Source of the DNA: Dactylosporangium siamense
GTDB taxonomy: Bacteria; Actinomycetota; Actinomycetes; Mycobacteriales; Micromonosporaceae
NCBI RefSeq assembly: GCF_016862795.1
Contig: NZ_BONQ01000115.1
Span: 1 to 35,221 of the forward strand
Length of the DNA stretch: 35,221 bases
Direction: 5' to 3'
Position numbers and translations under genes: made by a program. This document shows positions 13,947-23,646 of the stretch, one piece after another. Each line of letters starts with the position of its first letter. Positions within the stretch are counted from its first letter, which is position 1. The notes under the pieces are model-generated. The model made no database searches and was not told where the DNA came from. It saw only the letters and a list, made by a program, of their open reading frames with translations.

Positions 13947-14870
13947 CTACTCCGGCGTCGCGCTGCGTAGCGTGAGCGGCGTCGTCGCCGTCGCGGGCAC
14001 GGCCGGCGCGGCGGCAGGTGCCGCAGTCAGCTCGACGGCTGGCCCGACGGCTGGCTCGACGGCTGGCCCGACCGCTGGCCCGACCGCCGGCTCGACGGCC
14101 GGTGTGGGGCTGGGCCGGGCCTCGATGCGCTGGGCCAGCCAGGGGCCGATGACGATGGCGGCCACGTCGAACACGGCGTGGATGACGATCGACGCGAAGA
14201 TGCCCCCGGTGAGGTTGTAGGCGAGCGTGAAGAGCAGCCCGGTCGCCGTCGCGCCGACGACGCCACGCCAGCCCTGGTAGGCGTGGGCGGCGCCGAATAC
14301 CAGCAGTGACAGCAGCGCCGCCACCAGCGGGTCCAGGCCGAGCAGCCCGATGCCGGCGGCGATGAACAGCCCGCGGTAGACGAGTTCCTCACTGACGCCG
14401 ACGCAGAGCGCGAGCAGGCCCGCGTGCGCGCGTTCGGCCGCCGTGCGCGCATGCAGGAAGCGGACCCGGGCCAGGGTCTCCTCAGCGGCGCGCAGGGAAC
14501 GGATGTGCACGCCGTCGCGGCGGGCGCGGGCGAACCGCACGTGGTTCACGACCACGGACAGCCCCAGCACCGCCGACACGAGCACCGCGACGACGCCGTC
14601 GACGGCCCCCGGTGCCCGCAGGCCCAGGTCGGTGAGGTCGATGCCGTCGGTCCACACCACCGCGACCGCGGCGACCGCCAGCAGCACCGATCGGCTGATG
14701 CCGGCGCGGTACAGCCGGATCCTGCCGCCAGGGGTTGCCACCAGGCGCTCCACGGCGGCGCGGGCCTTCGCCGTGGCGCCGTACGCGGCGGCGGCGACGG
14801 TCGCCACGAGGAGGAGCAGCGTCAGGGAGGAGGCGGCGACGTCGAACCGGGGATCAAGCCAATCGAACAC
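13947..14870 (-). CDS. CPBP-family intramembrane metalloprotease with repeat tail
   Basis: This 307-residue polytopic protein has the three CPBP (Rce1/ABI) motifs: SEELVYRGLF (EExxxR), FGAAHAYQGWRG and SIVIHAVFDVA, which form the metal and catalytic centre within the membrane. The C-terminal 55 residues are a Pro/Ala/Val tail with PAVEP/PAVGP units encoded by a 12-bp repeat, presumably disordered. It starts at GTG 14870, only 4 nt after the stop of an upstream paralogue, so the two are co-transcribed. CPBP proteins process or bind membrane proteins and peptides. The substrate is unknown. Confidence 0.9.
   Translation of the reverse strand: MFDWLDPRFDVAASSLTLLLLVATVAAAAYGATAKARAAVERLVATPGGRIRLYRAGISRSVLLAVAAVAVVWTDGIDLTDLGLRAPGAVDGVVAVLVSAVLGLSVVVNHVRFARARRDGVHIRSLRAAEETLARVRFLHARTAAERAHAGLLALCVGVSEELVYRGLFIAAGIGLLGLDPLVAALLSLLVFGAAHAYQGWRGVVGATATGLLFTLAYNLTGGIFASIVIHAVFDVAAIVIGPWLAQRIEARPSPTPAVEPAVGPAVGPAVEPAVGPAVELTAAPAAAPAVPATATTPLTLRSATPE
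14031..14102 (-). repeat. 12-bp minisatellite encoding the PAVE/PAVG tail
   Basis: Six 12-bp units of (CTC/CCC)GAC(G/C)GC(T/C)GG (plus-strand reading) are in frame in the CPBP gene and encode alternating PAVE and PAVG on the minus strand. Units differ only by the Glu/Gly codon and single third-base changes. Confidence 0.9.
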
Positions 14871-14874
14871 GCCG

Positions 14875-15642
14875 TCATGATGCGGTCTCCGCCGCCGCCG
14901 TGTCTGCCCCGGTCGGCGCGGCCGTCTCCGGCGCGCCGCTGCGGGCGAGGAGGGCCGGGACGAGCAGGAGGGACACCAGGTCGACGGTGATGTGCAGGGC
15001 GATCGGGACGATGAGGTTGCCGGTCAGCGCGTACAGGACGGTGAACACGACCGCCGCGGCGCCCGTGGTGAGCATGCCGCGGAGGCCCTGGTACCGGTGG
15101 CCGACGCCGAACAGGATCACCGCGAGGACGGCTGCCGCCCAGACGGGGAGCCCGAGCATGCCCGTACCCGCCGCGATGAACAACCCACGGAAGACGATCT
15201 CCTCGCCGGTCCCGGCGGCGATGGCCCCGACGGCCGCCCAGCGTCGCTGCGACGGCGTCGCGGGCCGCAGGAACGCCAGGGGATCGTCGTCGGGGCTGAT
15301 CCCGCCCGAGCGGATCGCGAGCAGCGCGGCGGTCCCGGCGGCCGCGGCGGGCAACCCCAGCGCGATCAGGACGTCACCGGTGGTGACGGGTCGCAGCCCG
15401 AGGTCGGCGAGGTCGAGGCCGGGTCCGACGAGGACGGCTTCGAGGGCGATGAGGGTGGCGAGGGTGTTCGTGGCCGCGGACCGCCGGAACGCCGCGGCCA
15501 GTCCCTTGGCCTTGATCCGTTCCCGCATCCCGGCCGGCGACGCGCGCAGGACGCTGACGGCGAGCACCAGCACGACCAGCGCCGTGAGGATGACCTCGGT
15601 GGCGTGGAACGTCGGGTCGACCCAGTCCAGCACGGCTGCCAT
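14875..15642 (-). CDS. CPBP-family intramembrane metalloprotease
   Basis: This 255-residue membrane protein has GEEIVFRGLF (EExxxR), FGVGHRYQGLRG and ALHITVDL, so all three CPBP motifs are intact. It shares the same layout, and segments such as RGLFIAAGxGxLGL, with the downstream CPBP protein, indicating a tandem duplication. ATG 15642 has no good ribosome binding site, and the gene begins 14 nt after a large hairpin that follows the L,D-transpeptidase. Expression could therefore depend on read-through or on a promoter I cannot see. Confidence 0.91.
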   Translation of the reverse strand: MAAVLDWVDPTFHATEVILTALVVLVLAVSVLRASPAGMRERIKAKGLAAAFRRSAATNTLATLIALEAVLVGPGLDLADLGLRPVTTGDVLIALGLPAAAAGTAALLAIRSGGISPDDDPLAFLRPATPSQRRWAAVGAIAAGTGEEIVFRGLFIAAGTGMLGLPVWAAAVLAVILFGVGHRYQGLRGMLTTGAAAVVFTVLYALTGNLIVPIALHITVDLVSLLLVPALLARSGAPETAAPTGADTAAAETAS

Positions 15643-15655
15643 GGTGGAACACGGA

Positions 15656-15705
15656 AGGGGCCGCTGTCAGCCCCACCGTCCGGTGGAAGTCTGACAGCGG
15701 CCCCT
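15656..15705 (-). terminator. long hairpin between L,D-transpeptidase and CPBP genes
   Basis: Perfect 15-bp arms (15656-15670 and 15691-15705, AGGGGCCGCTGTCAG and its complement) enclose an inner CCACC/GGTGG stem. The hairpin lies 24 nt after the L,D-transpeptidase stop on the minus strand and just before the CPBP start. It has no long U-tract. A transcription terminator or attenuator is the likely role. Confidence 0.85.
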
Positions 15706-15729
15706 GTTTCGCTTACTGTGCCCGATCGC

Positions 15730-16983
15730 TCACGCGGACGGTGAAACGGTGACCGTGGCGCTCGGCTGGGCACTGCCGCTCGGGTCGGCGGCCGGTGCGG
15801 CCGGCGGCGGGAGGGCGCTGCCCTTCACGTACTCGTCCCAGGTCTTGTCCCAGTCCGTCCAGCCGTTGCCCCAGGCGAGCTTGCGCGGGGTCCCCTTGAC
15901 GATCACGACGTCGCCGATCTTCGTCAGGTCGAACAGGAACTTCGCGTTCTTCTGCGAGACGTTGGTGCAGCCGTGCGAGACGTTGCGCTTGCCCTGGTCG
16001 CCCTCGGACCACGGGGCCGCGTGGATGTACTCGCCGCCGCTGGTCATGCGCTGCGTCAGGTACACCGTCTCGCGGTACGGGTCGGACGGGTCGGTCGACA
16101 CGAACAGCTCGGACTGCTGCTTGTCCATGACCACCATGGTGCCGCTGGAGCTCGGCGTCTTGGCCTTGCCGAGGCTGACCGGCACGGTCTTGATGACCTC
16201 ACCGTTCTTCTCCACCGTCATCTGGTGGGTCTTGTCGTCGGTCGTCATGATGATCTTGTCGCCGATGGTGAAGTTCGTCGTGACGTCCTTGGTGCCCCAG
16301 CCGGTCTTCGTCAGCTGCAGGCCACCGGTCGCCAGCCGGACAGTGACCTTGGTGCCGGTCTGCCAGTACTCCTTCGGGCGGTAGTGCACCTCGCCGCCGT
16401 TGAACCAGTACCAGGTGCCGACCTGCGGCGGTGTGCTGGTGACGAGCAGCCGCTTCTCGACGCTCGCCCGCAGCTCCGTCGGGACGCTGGAGCCGAACCG
16501 GACGACGACGGGGATGGCCACGCCGTAGACCTTGTTGTCGGACAGGGCCGTCGACACGTTGACCGTCTTGCCGGGCTTCGCCATGGTCGTGAACGTGACC
16601 TTCTTACCGGCACTGTCGCCGGCGGAGGTCACGGTCGCGGTGTACTGCGTGCCGTATTTGAGCTGCGTCGCGGGGATCCAGGTCGTGCCGTCCGAGCGCA
16701 GGCCGCCGTTGACCGCCGCACCGGACGCGTCCGTCAGCGTGACCGACGCGTTCGCGCCGGGCGCCGCCTGCAGGGCGAGTTCGGTGGCGGTGGATACGCC
16801 GGTCGCGCCGTCGGCCGGCGCGGTAAGGGTCGCGGTTGGCTGCGCGGCGGACGCGGAAGCCGAGGGGCCGCCGGCACTGCCGCTGTCACTCCATTTGGGT
16901 TTTTCGTCAGCGCTGCAAGCAGAGAGGGCGATCAGTCCGGCAAGAGCGGTGATCGTGGCCAGTGCGCGTGCGGAGACTCCCAT
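15730..16983 (-). CDS. lipoprotein L,D-transpeptidase (YkuD)
   Basis: This 417-residue enzyme makes 3-3 cross-links in peptidoglycan. The start is ATG 16983, 7 nt after AAGGAGG; GTG 16989 would leave no spacing. A signal peptide ends in the lipobox LSAC with Cys23, so the protein is anchored to the outer face of the membrane. Ig-like domains (about 45-245) precede the YkuD domain with SxHGCTN catalytic motif (His337, Cys339), as in mycobacterial LdtMt2-type enzymes. A Trp-rich C-terminal subdomain (WGNGWTDWDKTWDEYV) and a Pro/Ala/Ser tail follow. Two inverted repeats lie upstream. The neighbouring CPBP proteases may be envelope-related too, but that is inference. Confidence 0.96.
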   Translation of the reverse strand: MGVSARALATITALAGLIALSACSADEKPKWSDSGSAGGPSASASAAQPTATLTAPADGATGVSTATELALQAAPGANASVTLTDASGAAVNGGLRSDGTTWIPATQLKYGTQYTATVTSAGDSAGKKVTFTTMAKPGKTVNVSTALSDNKVYGVAIPVVVRFGSSVPTELRASVEKRLLVTSTPPQVGTWYWFNGGEVHYRPKEYWQTGTKVTVRLATGGLQLTKTGWGTKDVTTNFTIGDKIIMTTDDKTHQMTVEKNGEVIKTVPVSLGKAKTPSSSGTMVVMDKQQSELFVSTDPSDPYRETVYLTQRMTSGGEYIHAAPWSEGDQGKRNVSHGCTNVSQKNAKFLFDLTKIGDVVIVKGTPRKLAWGNGWTDWDKTWDEYVKGSALPPPAAPAADPSGSAQPSATVTVSPSA

Positions 16984-17018
16984 GTCCACACCTCCTTCGT
17001 TGGGCTAGAGCATGCACC

Positions 17019-17039
17019 GGATACAACACCGGTGTATCC
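17019..17039. promoter_or_regulatory. inverted repeat upstream of the L,D-transpeptidase
   Basis: GGATACA and TGTATCC form perfect 7-bp arms around a 7-nt centre, 36-56 nt upstream of the start codon. On the minus strand GATACA here could be the -10 box, with TTGAAC 18 nt upstream as -35. An operator overlapping the promoter is plausible. Confidence 0.5.
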
Positions 17040-17054
17040 CGGGTTTGTGCCACA

Positions 17055-17074
17055 CGGTTCAACACGTTGAACCG
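17055..17074. promoter_or_regulatory. 20-bp palindrome, candidate operator
   Basis: CGGTTCAAC (17055-17063) and GTTGAACCG (17066-17074) are perfect 9-bp arms separated by 2 nt. The palindrome lies 72-91 nt upstream of the L,D-transpeptidase and contains the possible -35 TTGAAC. The size and symmetry are typical of a homodimeric repressor site (TetR, MarR or GntR type). No matching regulator is adjacent. Confidence 0.6.
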
Positions 17075-17171
17075 GAGCAGGGGCATCCTATGAAGTAACG
17101 GAAAGCGTGAGCCATCCGCTCCTTGGACGTGTTCCAGACTGCGCGAGGTTGCGTCCCAGTTCGGTAACGGT

Positions 17172-17231
17172 CCTTACAGTGATCACTGCGGTGACTCCTG
17201 CGGCGACCCCGCAGGGACCCTTACAGTGATC
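17172..17231 (+). repeat. direct repeat CCTTACAGTGATC with a 12-bp palindrome
   Basis: CCTTACAGTGATC occurs at 17172-17184 and again at 17219-17231, 47 bp apart. The first copy extends into the perfect palindrome CAGTGATCACTG (17177-17188). It sits between the divergent L,D-transpeptidase and gltB genes and may be a regulatory site for either. Confidence 0.5.
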
Positions 17232-17304
17232 CCGGCGGTGCCCCCGCGCCGCCCCCGCAGTGCCCCCGCGGTGCCCCCGCGGCGACGCCGCAGTGTCCTG
17301 AGGT

Positions 17305-17343
17305 GCCCCCGCAGTGCCCCCGCAGTGCCCCCGCAGTGCCCCC
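17305..17343 (+). repeat. 11-bp GC-rich tandem repeat upstream of gltB
   Basis: Three perfect GCCCCCGCAGT units (17305-17337) and a partial fourth follow an irregular run of related GCCCCCGCGGT/GCCGCAGT units that starts near 17238. The array is intergenic and not a multiple of three. I see no gene in it. Confidence 0.88.
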
Positions 17344-17483
17344 TAGCTGGGGCTCGTGGGATTTGTCACGATCTCCCGTTGTAGGTCGGGCGGCGGTGCA
17401 GGCGGTACGTTGGTCGGCAACGCACAGGGCGGCGGACAACGCGGGCGGCGAAAGCACATGAGGATCGCGCCCGAATCTTCGCG

Positions 17484-17558
17484 TACACTGGCAAGACTGC
17501 TCCGTAGACTGTTTTTGGGCCGACGTTGTCCCGACTCGCAATCGATGACGTCAGGAGG
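17484..17558 (+). promoter_or_regulatory. gltB leader with candidate -10 boxes and ribosome binding site
   Basis: TACACT (17484-17489) and TAGACT (17505-17510) both fit TANNNT, but neither has a convincing -35 partner. AGGAGG (17553-17558) lies 4 nt before ATG 17563, close but usable. No riboswitch fold is recognisable. Confidence 0.35.
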
Positions 17559-17562
17559 CCCG

Positions 17563-20500
17563 ATGGGTTACCCCGGACCGCAGCCGCAGGGTCTGTATGA
17601 CCCTGCCTTTGAACACGACGCCTGTGGGGTGGCGTTCGTGGCGGATATCCACGGCCGGCGGTCCCATGACGTCGTGCACAAGGGGTTGTCCGCGCTGCTG
17701 CGCATGGACCACCGGGGCGCCCGCGGCGCCGAGCCCAACACCGGCGACGGGGCCGGCATCATGATCCAGATCCCGGACGCCTTCCTCAGGGAGGCCGCCG
17801 GCATCGAGGACCTCCCGCCCGCCGGCTCCTACGCGACCGGCCTGGCGTTCCTGCCCAACGACGACGAGGCGGCCCAGCGCGCGATGCGCGTGCTGGAGAA
17901 GTACGCCCTCGTCGAGGGCGCTCACGTGCTCGGCTGGCGCGACGTGCCGACCGACCCGACGGACCTCGGCGCGACCGCGCTCGCCGCGATGCCCCGCATC
18001 AAGCAGGTCTTCATCGCCGCCGAGAAGCTCGGCTCGTCCGGCAGCGTGCAGTCCGGCAGCGTGCTGTCGGACCTGGACCTGGACCGGGTCGTCTACTGCG
18101 TGCGCAAGCAGACCGAGCGGGAGACCCGCGAACGCGGCATCCAGCTCTACCTGCCGTCGCTGTCCTCGCGCACCATCACGTACAAGGGCATGCTCACCCC
18201 CGACCAGGTCGTGTCGTTCTTCCCCGACCTGTCCGACGAGCGCGTCACCTCGGCGATCGCCCTGGTCCACTCGCGCTTCTCGACGAACACGTTCCCGTCG
18301 TGGGAGCTTTCCCACCCGTACCGGCTGATCGCCCACAACGGCGAGATCAACACGATCCGCGGCAACCGGAACTGGATGGCCGCCCGCGAGGCGCTGCTGG
18401 CGACCGAGAACCTGCCGGGCAACATCCGCCGGCTGTTCCCGATCTGCACGCCGGAGGCGTCGGACTCGGCCAACTTCGACGAGGTGCTCGAGCTGCTGCA
18501 CCTGGCCGGCCGGAGCCTGCCGCACGCGGTGCTCATGATGATCCCCGAGGCGTGGGAGAACGACCCGCGGATGGACCCGCTGCGGCGGGCGTTCTACCGC
18601 TTCCACGCGTGCCTCATGGAGCCGTGGGACGGCCCGGCGAGCGTCGCCTTCACCGACGGCACCGTCGTCGGCGCGGTCCTGGACCGCAACGGGCTGCGCC
18701 CCGGCCGCTGGTGGCAGACCGCCGACGGGCTCGTCGTGCTCGCCAGCGAGGCCGGCGTGCTCGACCTCGACCCGGCGACGATCGTGGCGAAGGGTCGCTC
18801 GGCACCCGGCAAGATGCTGCTCGTCGACACCGCCGCCGGCCGGATCCGCACCGACGACGAGATCAAGTCCGAGCTGGCGCAGGCCGAGCCCTACGAGGAC
18901 TGGCTGCACGCCGGGCTCATGGACCTCGAGCAGCTGCCCGAGCGGGAGCACATCGTCTACACGCACGACTCCGTGCAGCGCCGCCAGCAGACCTTCGGCT
19001 ACACCGAGGAAGAGCTCAAGATCCTCATCGGGCCGATGGCGCGGGCCGGTGCCGAGCCCCTGGGTTCCATGGGCACCGACACCCCCGTCGCCGTGCTCTC
19101 GACCCGCCCGCGGCTCATGTACGACTACTTCACCCAGCTCTTCGCGCAGGTGACGAACCCGCCGCTGGACGCCATCCGCGAGGAGATCGTCACCAGCGTC
19201 GCCGCCACCATCGGCCCCGAGGCCAACCTGCTCAAGCCGGGCCCCGCGTCCTGCCGGCAGATCGCCCTGCCGTATCCGGTCATCGACAACGACGACCTCG
19301 CCAAGCTGCTGCACATCGACGACGACGGCGACCTGCCCGGCTTCAAGGCCGTGCGCGTCTCCGGCCTGTACCCGATCCGTGACGGCGCGACCGGGCTCAA
19401 GCGCCGGCTCGTGGAGATCATGCGCGGCGTGTCCGAGGCGATCGAGGACGGCGTGCGGGTCCTGGTCCTGTCCGACCGTGACTCGACCGTCGACCTGGCG
19501 CCGATCCCGTCGCTGCTGCTCACCGCAGCCGTGCACCAGCACCTGGTCCGCGAGCAGACCCGCACGCAGGTGTCCCTCGTGGTCGAGTCCGGCGACTGCC
19601 GCGAGGTGCACCACGTGGCGCTGCTGTCCGGCTTCGGCGCGTCCGCGGTCAACCCGTACCTCGCCTTCGAGAGCGCCGAGGACCTCATCGCCACCGGCGG
19701 GCTGCCCGGCGTCGACCCGGAGAAGGCGGTCTACAACTACGTCAAGGCGCTCGGCAAGGGCGTCCTGAAGATCATGTCGAAGATGGGCATCTCGACCGTC
19801 AGCTCCTACTGCGGCGCCCAGGTCTTCGAGGCCGTCGGGCTGGACCCGCGCCTGGTCGAGCGGTACTTCACCGGCACGCCCAGCAAGATCGGCGGCATCG
19901 GCCTGGCCGAGGTCCACGCCGAGATCGCCGCCCGCCACGCGCGGGCGTACCCGGCCAACGAGGCCGAGCGGGCGCACCGGCGGCTCGAGGTCGGCGGCGA
20001 GTACCAGTGGCGCCGCGAGGGTGAGCTGCACCTGTTCAACCCGGAGACGGTCTTCCTGCTCCAGCACGCGACCCGCTCCAAGCAGTACGACGTCTTCCAG
20101 CGCTACACCGCGAAGGTCGACGAGCTCGCCGGGCAGGCCGGGTCGCTGCGTGGGCTCTTCGAGCTGCGCACCGGGGTCCGCGCCGCGGTGCCGATCGACG
20201 AGGTCGAGCCGGCCACCGAGATCGTGAAGCGGTTCGCGACCGGTGCGATGTCGTACGGCTCCATCTCCATGGAGGCGCACGAGACCCTCGCGATCGCGAT
20301 GAACAACATCGGCGGCAAGTCCAACACCGGCGAGGGCGGCGAGGACCCCGAGCGGCTGCACGACCCGCGGCGGCGCTCGGCCATCAAGCAGATCGCCAGC
20401 GGGCGCTTCGGCGTGACCACCGAATACCTGGTCAACGCCGACGACCTGCAGATCAAGATGGCGCAGGGCGCCAAGCCCGGCGAGGGCGGCCAGCTGCCCG

Positions 20501-22122
20501 GCAACAAGGTGTGGCCGTGGATCGCCAAGACCCGCCACGCCACCCCCGGCGTCGGGCTGATCTCCCCGCCGCCGCACCACGACATCTACTCCATCGAGGA
20601 CCTCGCGCAGCTGGTCTTCGACCTGAAGAACGTCAACCCGGCGGCCCGCATCCACGTGAAGCTGGTCTCCGAGGTCGGCGTCGGCACCGTCGCCGCCGGT
20701 GTGGCGAAGACCAAGGCCGACGTCATCCTCATCTCCGGTCACGACGGTGGCACGGGTGCCTCGCCGCTGAACTCGCTCAAGCACGCGGGTGTCCCGTGGG
20801 AGCTCGGCCTCGCCGAGACCCAGCAGACGCTGCTGCTGTCGGGGCTGCGTGACCGGGTCAGCGTCCAGGTCGACGGGCAGCTCAAGACCGGCCGGGACGT
20901 CGTCATCGCGGCGCTGCTCGGCGCCGAGGAGTTCGGCTTCGCGACCTCGCCGCTCATCGTGTCCGGCTGCATCATGATGCGGGTCTGCCACCTGGACACC
21001 TGCCCGGTCGGCATCGCCACGCAGAACCCGGCGCTGCGCAAGAAGTTCACCGGCACGCCCGAGTTCGTCGAGAACTTCTTCTGGTTCCTCGCCGAGGAGG
21101 TCCGCGGCTACCTCGCCGAGCTGGGCTTCCGCACCCTGGACGAGATGATCGGGCACACCGAGCTGCTCGACGTCCGCTCGGCCGTCGACCACTGGAAGGC
21201 CGGCGGTCTCGACCTGACCCCGTTGCTGCACGTTCCTCCCCTCGCCGACGACGCCGCGCGGCGCCAGACCACCAAGCAGGACCACCGCCTCGAGCGGTCG
21301 CTGGACAACCAGCTCATCGCCGCGGTCACGTCCGCCCTCGACGAGGGCACCGCGATCAAGCTGGAGATCGACGTCCGCAACGAGCACCGGTCCGTCGGGG
21401 CGATGCTCGGCGGCGAGATCGTCCGCCGGGTCGGCGGCGCGGGCCTGCCCGACAACACGGTGGACGTTACGTTGCACGGCACCGCGGGGCAGTCCTTCGG
21501 CGCCTGGGTCCCTCACGGTGTCACCCTCCGGCTCGTCGGCGACGCCAACGACTACGTCGGCAAGGGCCTGTCCGGCGGCCGGCTCGTCGTGCGCCCCGAC
21601 CCGGCGGCCCCGTTCGTCGCCGAGGAGCAGATCATCGGCGGCAACACGGCCCTGTACGGCGCCACCGGCGGCACCCTGTTCATGCGCGGCAAGGCGGGGG
21701 AGCGGTTCGCGGTGCGCAACTCCGGCGCCGTCGCCGTCGTCGAGGGCGTCGGTGACCACGGCTGCGAGTACATGACCGGCGGCACCGTCGTCGTGCTCGG
21801 CCCCACCGGCCGGAACTTCGCCGCGGGCATGTCCGGCGGTGCCGCGTACGTCTGGAACCTGGACCGCACGCTCGTCAACACCGAGCTGGTGGACCTGGAG
21901 CCGGTGTCGTCCCCGGCCACGCTGCGCGCGCTGGTCGAGCAGCACCTGGCCGAGACCGGTTCCGCGGTCGCCGCACGTATGCTGGAGAACTGGGACGAAT
22001 CGGTTCTTTCGTTCACTGAGGTCGTGCCGCGCGACTACCGGCACGTCATGGAGGTTATGCGGGCCGCCGAGGCTGCCGGCCGCGATGTCGACGCGGCTGT
22101 CATGGAGGTTGCACGTGCCTGA
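17563..22122 (+). CDS. gltB: glutamate synthase (NADPH) large subunit
   Basis: This 1519-residue GOGAT alpha subunit converts glutamine plus 2-oxoglutarate to two glutamates. An ATG at 17545 (MTSGGP) is an alternative start. After a 20-residue propeptide, Cys21 (HDACGVAF) is the amidotransferase nucleophile. The glutaminase domain is followed by the central domain, and then the FMN-binding synthase domain with [22 protein letters not shown] and [12 protein letters not shown]. The 3Fe-4S cysteines Cys1136, Cys1142 and Cys1147 ([12 protein letters not shown]) keep E. coli spacing. The C-terminal GXGXG beta-helix domain is present ([16 protein letters not shown]). All parts are intact. It overlaps gltD by 8 nt. 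Confidence 0.98.
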   Translation: MGYPGPQPQGLYDPAFEHDACGVAFVADIHGRRSHDVVHKGLSALLRMDHRGARGAEPNTGDGAGIMIQIPDAFLREAAGIEDLPPAGSYATGLAFLPNDDEAAQRAMRVLEKYALVEGAHVLGWRDVPTDPTDLGATALAAMPRIKQVFIAAEKLGSSGSVQSGSVLSDLDLDRVVYCVRKQTERETRERGIQLYLPSLSSRTITYKGMLTPDQVVSFFPDLSDERVTSAIALVHSRFSTNTFPSWELSHPYRLIAHNGEINTIRGNRNWMAAREALLATENLPGNIRRLFPICTPEASDSANFDEVLELLHLAGRSLPHAVLMMIPEAWENDPRMDPLRRAFYRFHACLMEPWDGPASVAFTDGTVVGAVLDRNGLRPGRWWQTADGLVVLASEAGVLDLDPATIVAKGRSAPGKMLLVDTAAGRIRTDDEIKSELAQAEPYEDWLHAGLMDLEQLPEREHIVYTHDSVQRRQQTFGYTEEELKILIGPMARAGAEPLGSMGTDTPVAVLSTRPRLMYDYFTQLFAQVTNPPLDAIREEIVTSVAATIGPEANLLKPGPASCRQIALPYPVIDNDDLAKLLHIDDDGDLPGFKAVRVSGLYPIRDGATGLKRRLVEIMRGVSEAIEDGVRVLVLSDRDSTVDLAPIPSLLLTAAVHQHLVREQTRTQVSLVVESGDCREVHHVALLSGFGASAVNPYLAFESAEDLIATGGLPGVDPEKAVYNYVKALGKGVLKIMSKMGISTVSSYCGAQVFEAVGLDPRLVERYFTGTPSKIGGIGLAEVHAEIAARHARAYPANEAERAHRRLEVGGEYQWRREGELHLFNPETVFLLQHATRSKQYDVFQRYTAKVDELAGQAGSLRGLFELRTGVRAAVPIDEVEPATEIVKRFATGAMSYGSISMEAHETLAIAMNNIGGKSNTGEGGEDPERLHDPRRRSAIKQIASGRFGVTTEYLVNADDLQIKMAQGAKPGEGGQLPGNKVWPWIAKTRHATPGVGLISPPPHHDIYSIEDLAQLVFDLKNVNPAARIHVKLVSEVGVGTVAAGVAKTKADVILISGHDGGTGASPLNSLKHAGVPWELGLAETQQTLLLSGLRDRVSVQVDGQLKTGRDVVIAALLGAEEFGFATSPLIVSGCIMMRVCHLDTCPVGIATQNPALRKKFTGTPEFVENFFWFLAEEVRGYLAELGFRTLDEMIGHTELLDVRSAVDHWKAGGLDLTPLLHVPPLADDAARRQTTKQDHRLERSLDNQLIAAVTSALDEGTAIKLEIDVRNEHRSVGAMLGGEIVRRVGGAGLPDNTVDVTLHGTAGQSFGAWVPHGVTLRLVGDANDYVGKGLSGGRLVVRPDPAAPFVAEEQIIGGNTALYGATGGTLFMRGKAGERFAVRNSGAVAVVEGVGDHGCEYMTGGTVVVLGPTGRNFAAGMSGGAAYVWNLDRTLVNTELVDLEPVSSPATLRALVEQHLAETGSAVAARMLENWDESVLSFTEVVPRDYRHVMEVMRAAEAAGRDVDAAVMEVARA

Positions 22123-23590
22123 CCCGAACGGTTTCCTGCGCTACGAGCGGCGGTTGCCCGCTCGGCGTCCCGTCCCGGTCCGGCTGCGTGACTGGCGCGA
22201 GGTGTACCCACCCGCGTCCGACGAACTGATCGCCGAGCAGGCCAGCCGTTGCATGGACTGTGGCATCCCGTTCTGCCACGACGGCTGCCCGCTCGGCAAC
22301 CGCATCCCCGACTGGAACGACCTGGTCCGCACCGGCAACTGGGACTTCGCGATCGAGGCCCTGCACGCGACCAACAACTTCCCGGAGTTCACCGGGCGGC
22401 TGTGCCCCGCACCGTGCGAGGCCGCGTGCGTCCTGTCGATCGCCGGCGGCAAGCCCGTCACGATCAAGCAGGTCGAGGTCGAGATCATCAACCGGGCCGT
22501 GGCCGCGGGCCGGGTCACCGCCCGCCCCGCACCCGAGCGGACCGGCAAGAGCGTCGGCGTCGTCGGCTCCGGCCCCGCCGGCCTCGCCGCCGCGCAGCAA
22601 CTGGCCCGCGCCGGTCACGACGTCGTGGTGTACGAGCGCGACGACGCCCTCGGCGGCCTCCTGCGATACGGCATCCCCGACTTCAAGCTGGAGAAGGGGC
22701 ACATCGACCTGCGCCTGGACCAGCTGCGCGGCGAGGGCGTCCGCTTCGAGACCGGCATCAACGTCGGCGTCTCCGTCTCGGTCTCCGACCTGCGGGCGCG
22801 CCACGACGCGCTGCTGCTCGCCTGCGGTGCGTTGCAGGCCCGCGACGTGCCGACGACGCCAGGGCGCGCCTTGTCGGGCGTACACCTGGCGATGGAGCAT
22901 CTCGTCGAGTCCAACCGGGTCGTCGCTGGCCGGGTGCCCTCCGCGTCGATCTCCGCTCACGGGAAGAACGTCATCATCATCGGTGGCGGTGACACGGCGG
23001 CCGACTGCCTCGGCGTCGCCCACCGGCAGGGCGCCGCGTCGGTGCTGCAACTGGACCAGTACCCGGTCCCGCCCGCCTCCCGCGACGAGGCCCGCGACCC
23101 GTGGCCGACGTGGCCGTGGATCCTGCGTGACTACCCGGCCCACGAGGAAGGCGGCGAGCGCGCGTTCGCCGTCGCCGTCACCGCCTTCGAGGGCAACGAC
23201 GACGGCGACCTCACCGGCGTGCGCATCGCCGAGGTCACCGTGTCCAAAGTGGACGGCCGCCGGGTCGTCGCCGAGATCCCCGGCACCGAGCGGCTCTACC
23301 CCGCCGAGCTCGTCCTGCTCGCCATCGGCTTCGAAGGCACCGAACCCGGGCCGCTGCTCACGAACCTCGGCCTGACCCGCAACCGCCGCGGCGGCGTCGA
23401 CACCGACGCCGACTGGCAGACGTCGGCGCCGGGCGTCTTCGTCGCCGGCGACATGCACCGGGGCGCGTCACTCATCGTCTGGGCGATCGCCGAGGGCCGT
23501 TCGGCCGCCGCGTCGATCCACGCCTACCTCGGCGGCGACGGCGCCCTGCCCGCACCGGTCGAACCGTCCGCGGTCGCCCTCACCGCCTAG
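22115..23590 (+). CDS. gltD: glutamate synthase small subunit
   Basis: This 491-residue beta subunit passes electrons from NAD(P)H through FAD and 4Fe-4S clusters to GltB. The start is GTG 22115 ([13 protein letters not shown]), 6 nt after GGAGG (22104-22108), inside the end of gltB. The N-terminal cluster region has [23 protein letters not shown] and [10 protein letters not shown]. The FAD Rossmann motif is [13 protein letters not shown], and the second nucleotide-binding motif is [34 protein letters not shown] closes the FAD site. All are complete. The overlap implies translational coupling and 1:1 synthesis with GltB. Confidence 0.98.
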   Translation: MPDPNGFLRYERRLPARRPVPVRLRDWREVYPPASDELIAEQASRCMDCGIPFCHDGCPLGNRIPDWNDLVRTGNWDFAIEALHATNNFPEFTGRLCPAPCEAACVLSIAGGKPVTIKQVEVEIINRAVAAGRVTARPAPERTGKSVGVVGSGPAGLAAAQQLARAGHDVVVYERDDALGGLLRYGIPDFKLEKGHIDLRLDQLRGEGVRFETGINVGVSVSVSDLRARHDALLLACGALQARDVPTTPGRALSGVHLAMEHLVESNRVVAGRVPSASISAHGKNVIIIGGGDTAADCLGVAHRQGAASVLQLDQYPVPPASRDEARDPWPTWPWILRDYPAHEEGGERAFAVAVTAFEGNDDGDLTGVRIAEVTVSKVDGRRVVAEIPGTERLYPAELVLLAIGFEGTEPGPLLTNLGLTRNRRGGVDTDADWQTSAPGVFVAGDMHRGASLIVWAIAEGRSAAASIHAYLGGDGALPAPVEPSAVALTA

Positions 23591-23601
23591 AGTTGCGAAT
23601 C

Positions 23602-23630
23602 GGGAGCGGCTCTCTTGCGGGGCCGCTCCC
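23602..23630 (+). terminator. hairpin after gltD
   Basis: GGGAGCGGC (23602-23610) and GCCGCTCCC (23622-23630) form a perfect 9-bp stem with an 11-nt loop, 12 nt after the gltD stop. There is no U-tract. It ends 16 nt before the next ATG and could also act as a 5' structure of that gene's message. Confidence 0.65.
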
Positions 23631-23646
23631 CGGGTACCCCTCGGCC

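Noticed and set aside
17344-17562. Glutamine or other riboswitch in the gltB leader
   Set aside because: No conserved aptamer core is recognisable in the 200 nt before gltB.
17551-22044. Very long open frame on the minus strand opposite gltB
   Set aside because: It is a by-product of extreme third-position GC; its translation is Arg/Asp/Val/Leu-rich and resembles no family, while the plus strand encodes complete GltB.
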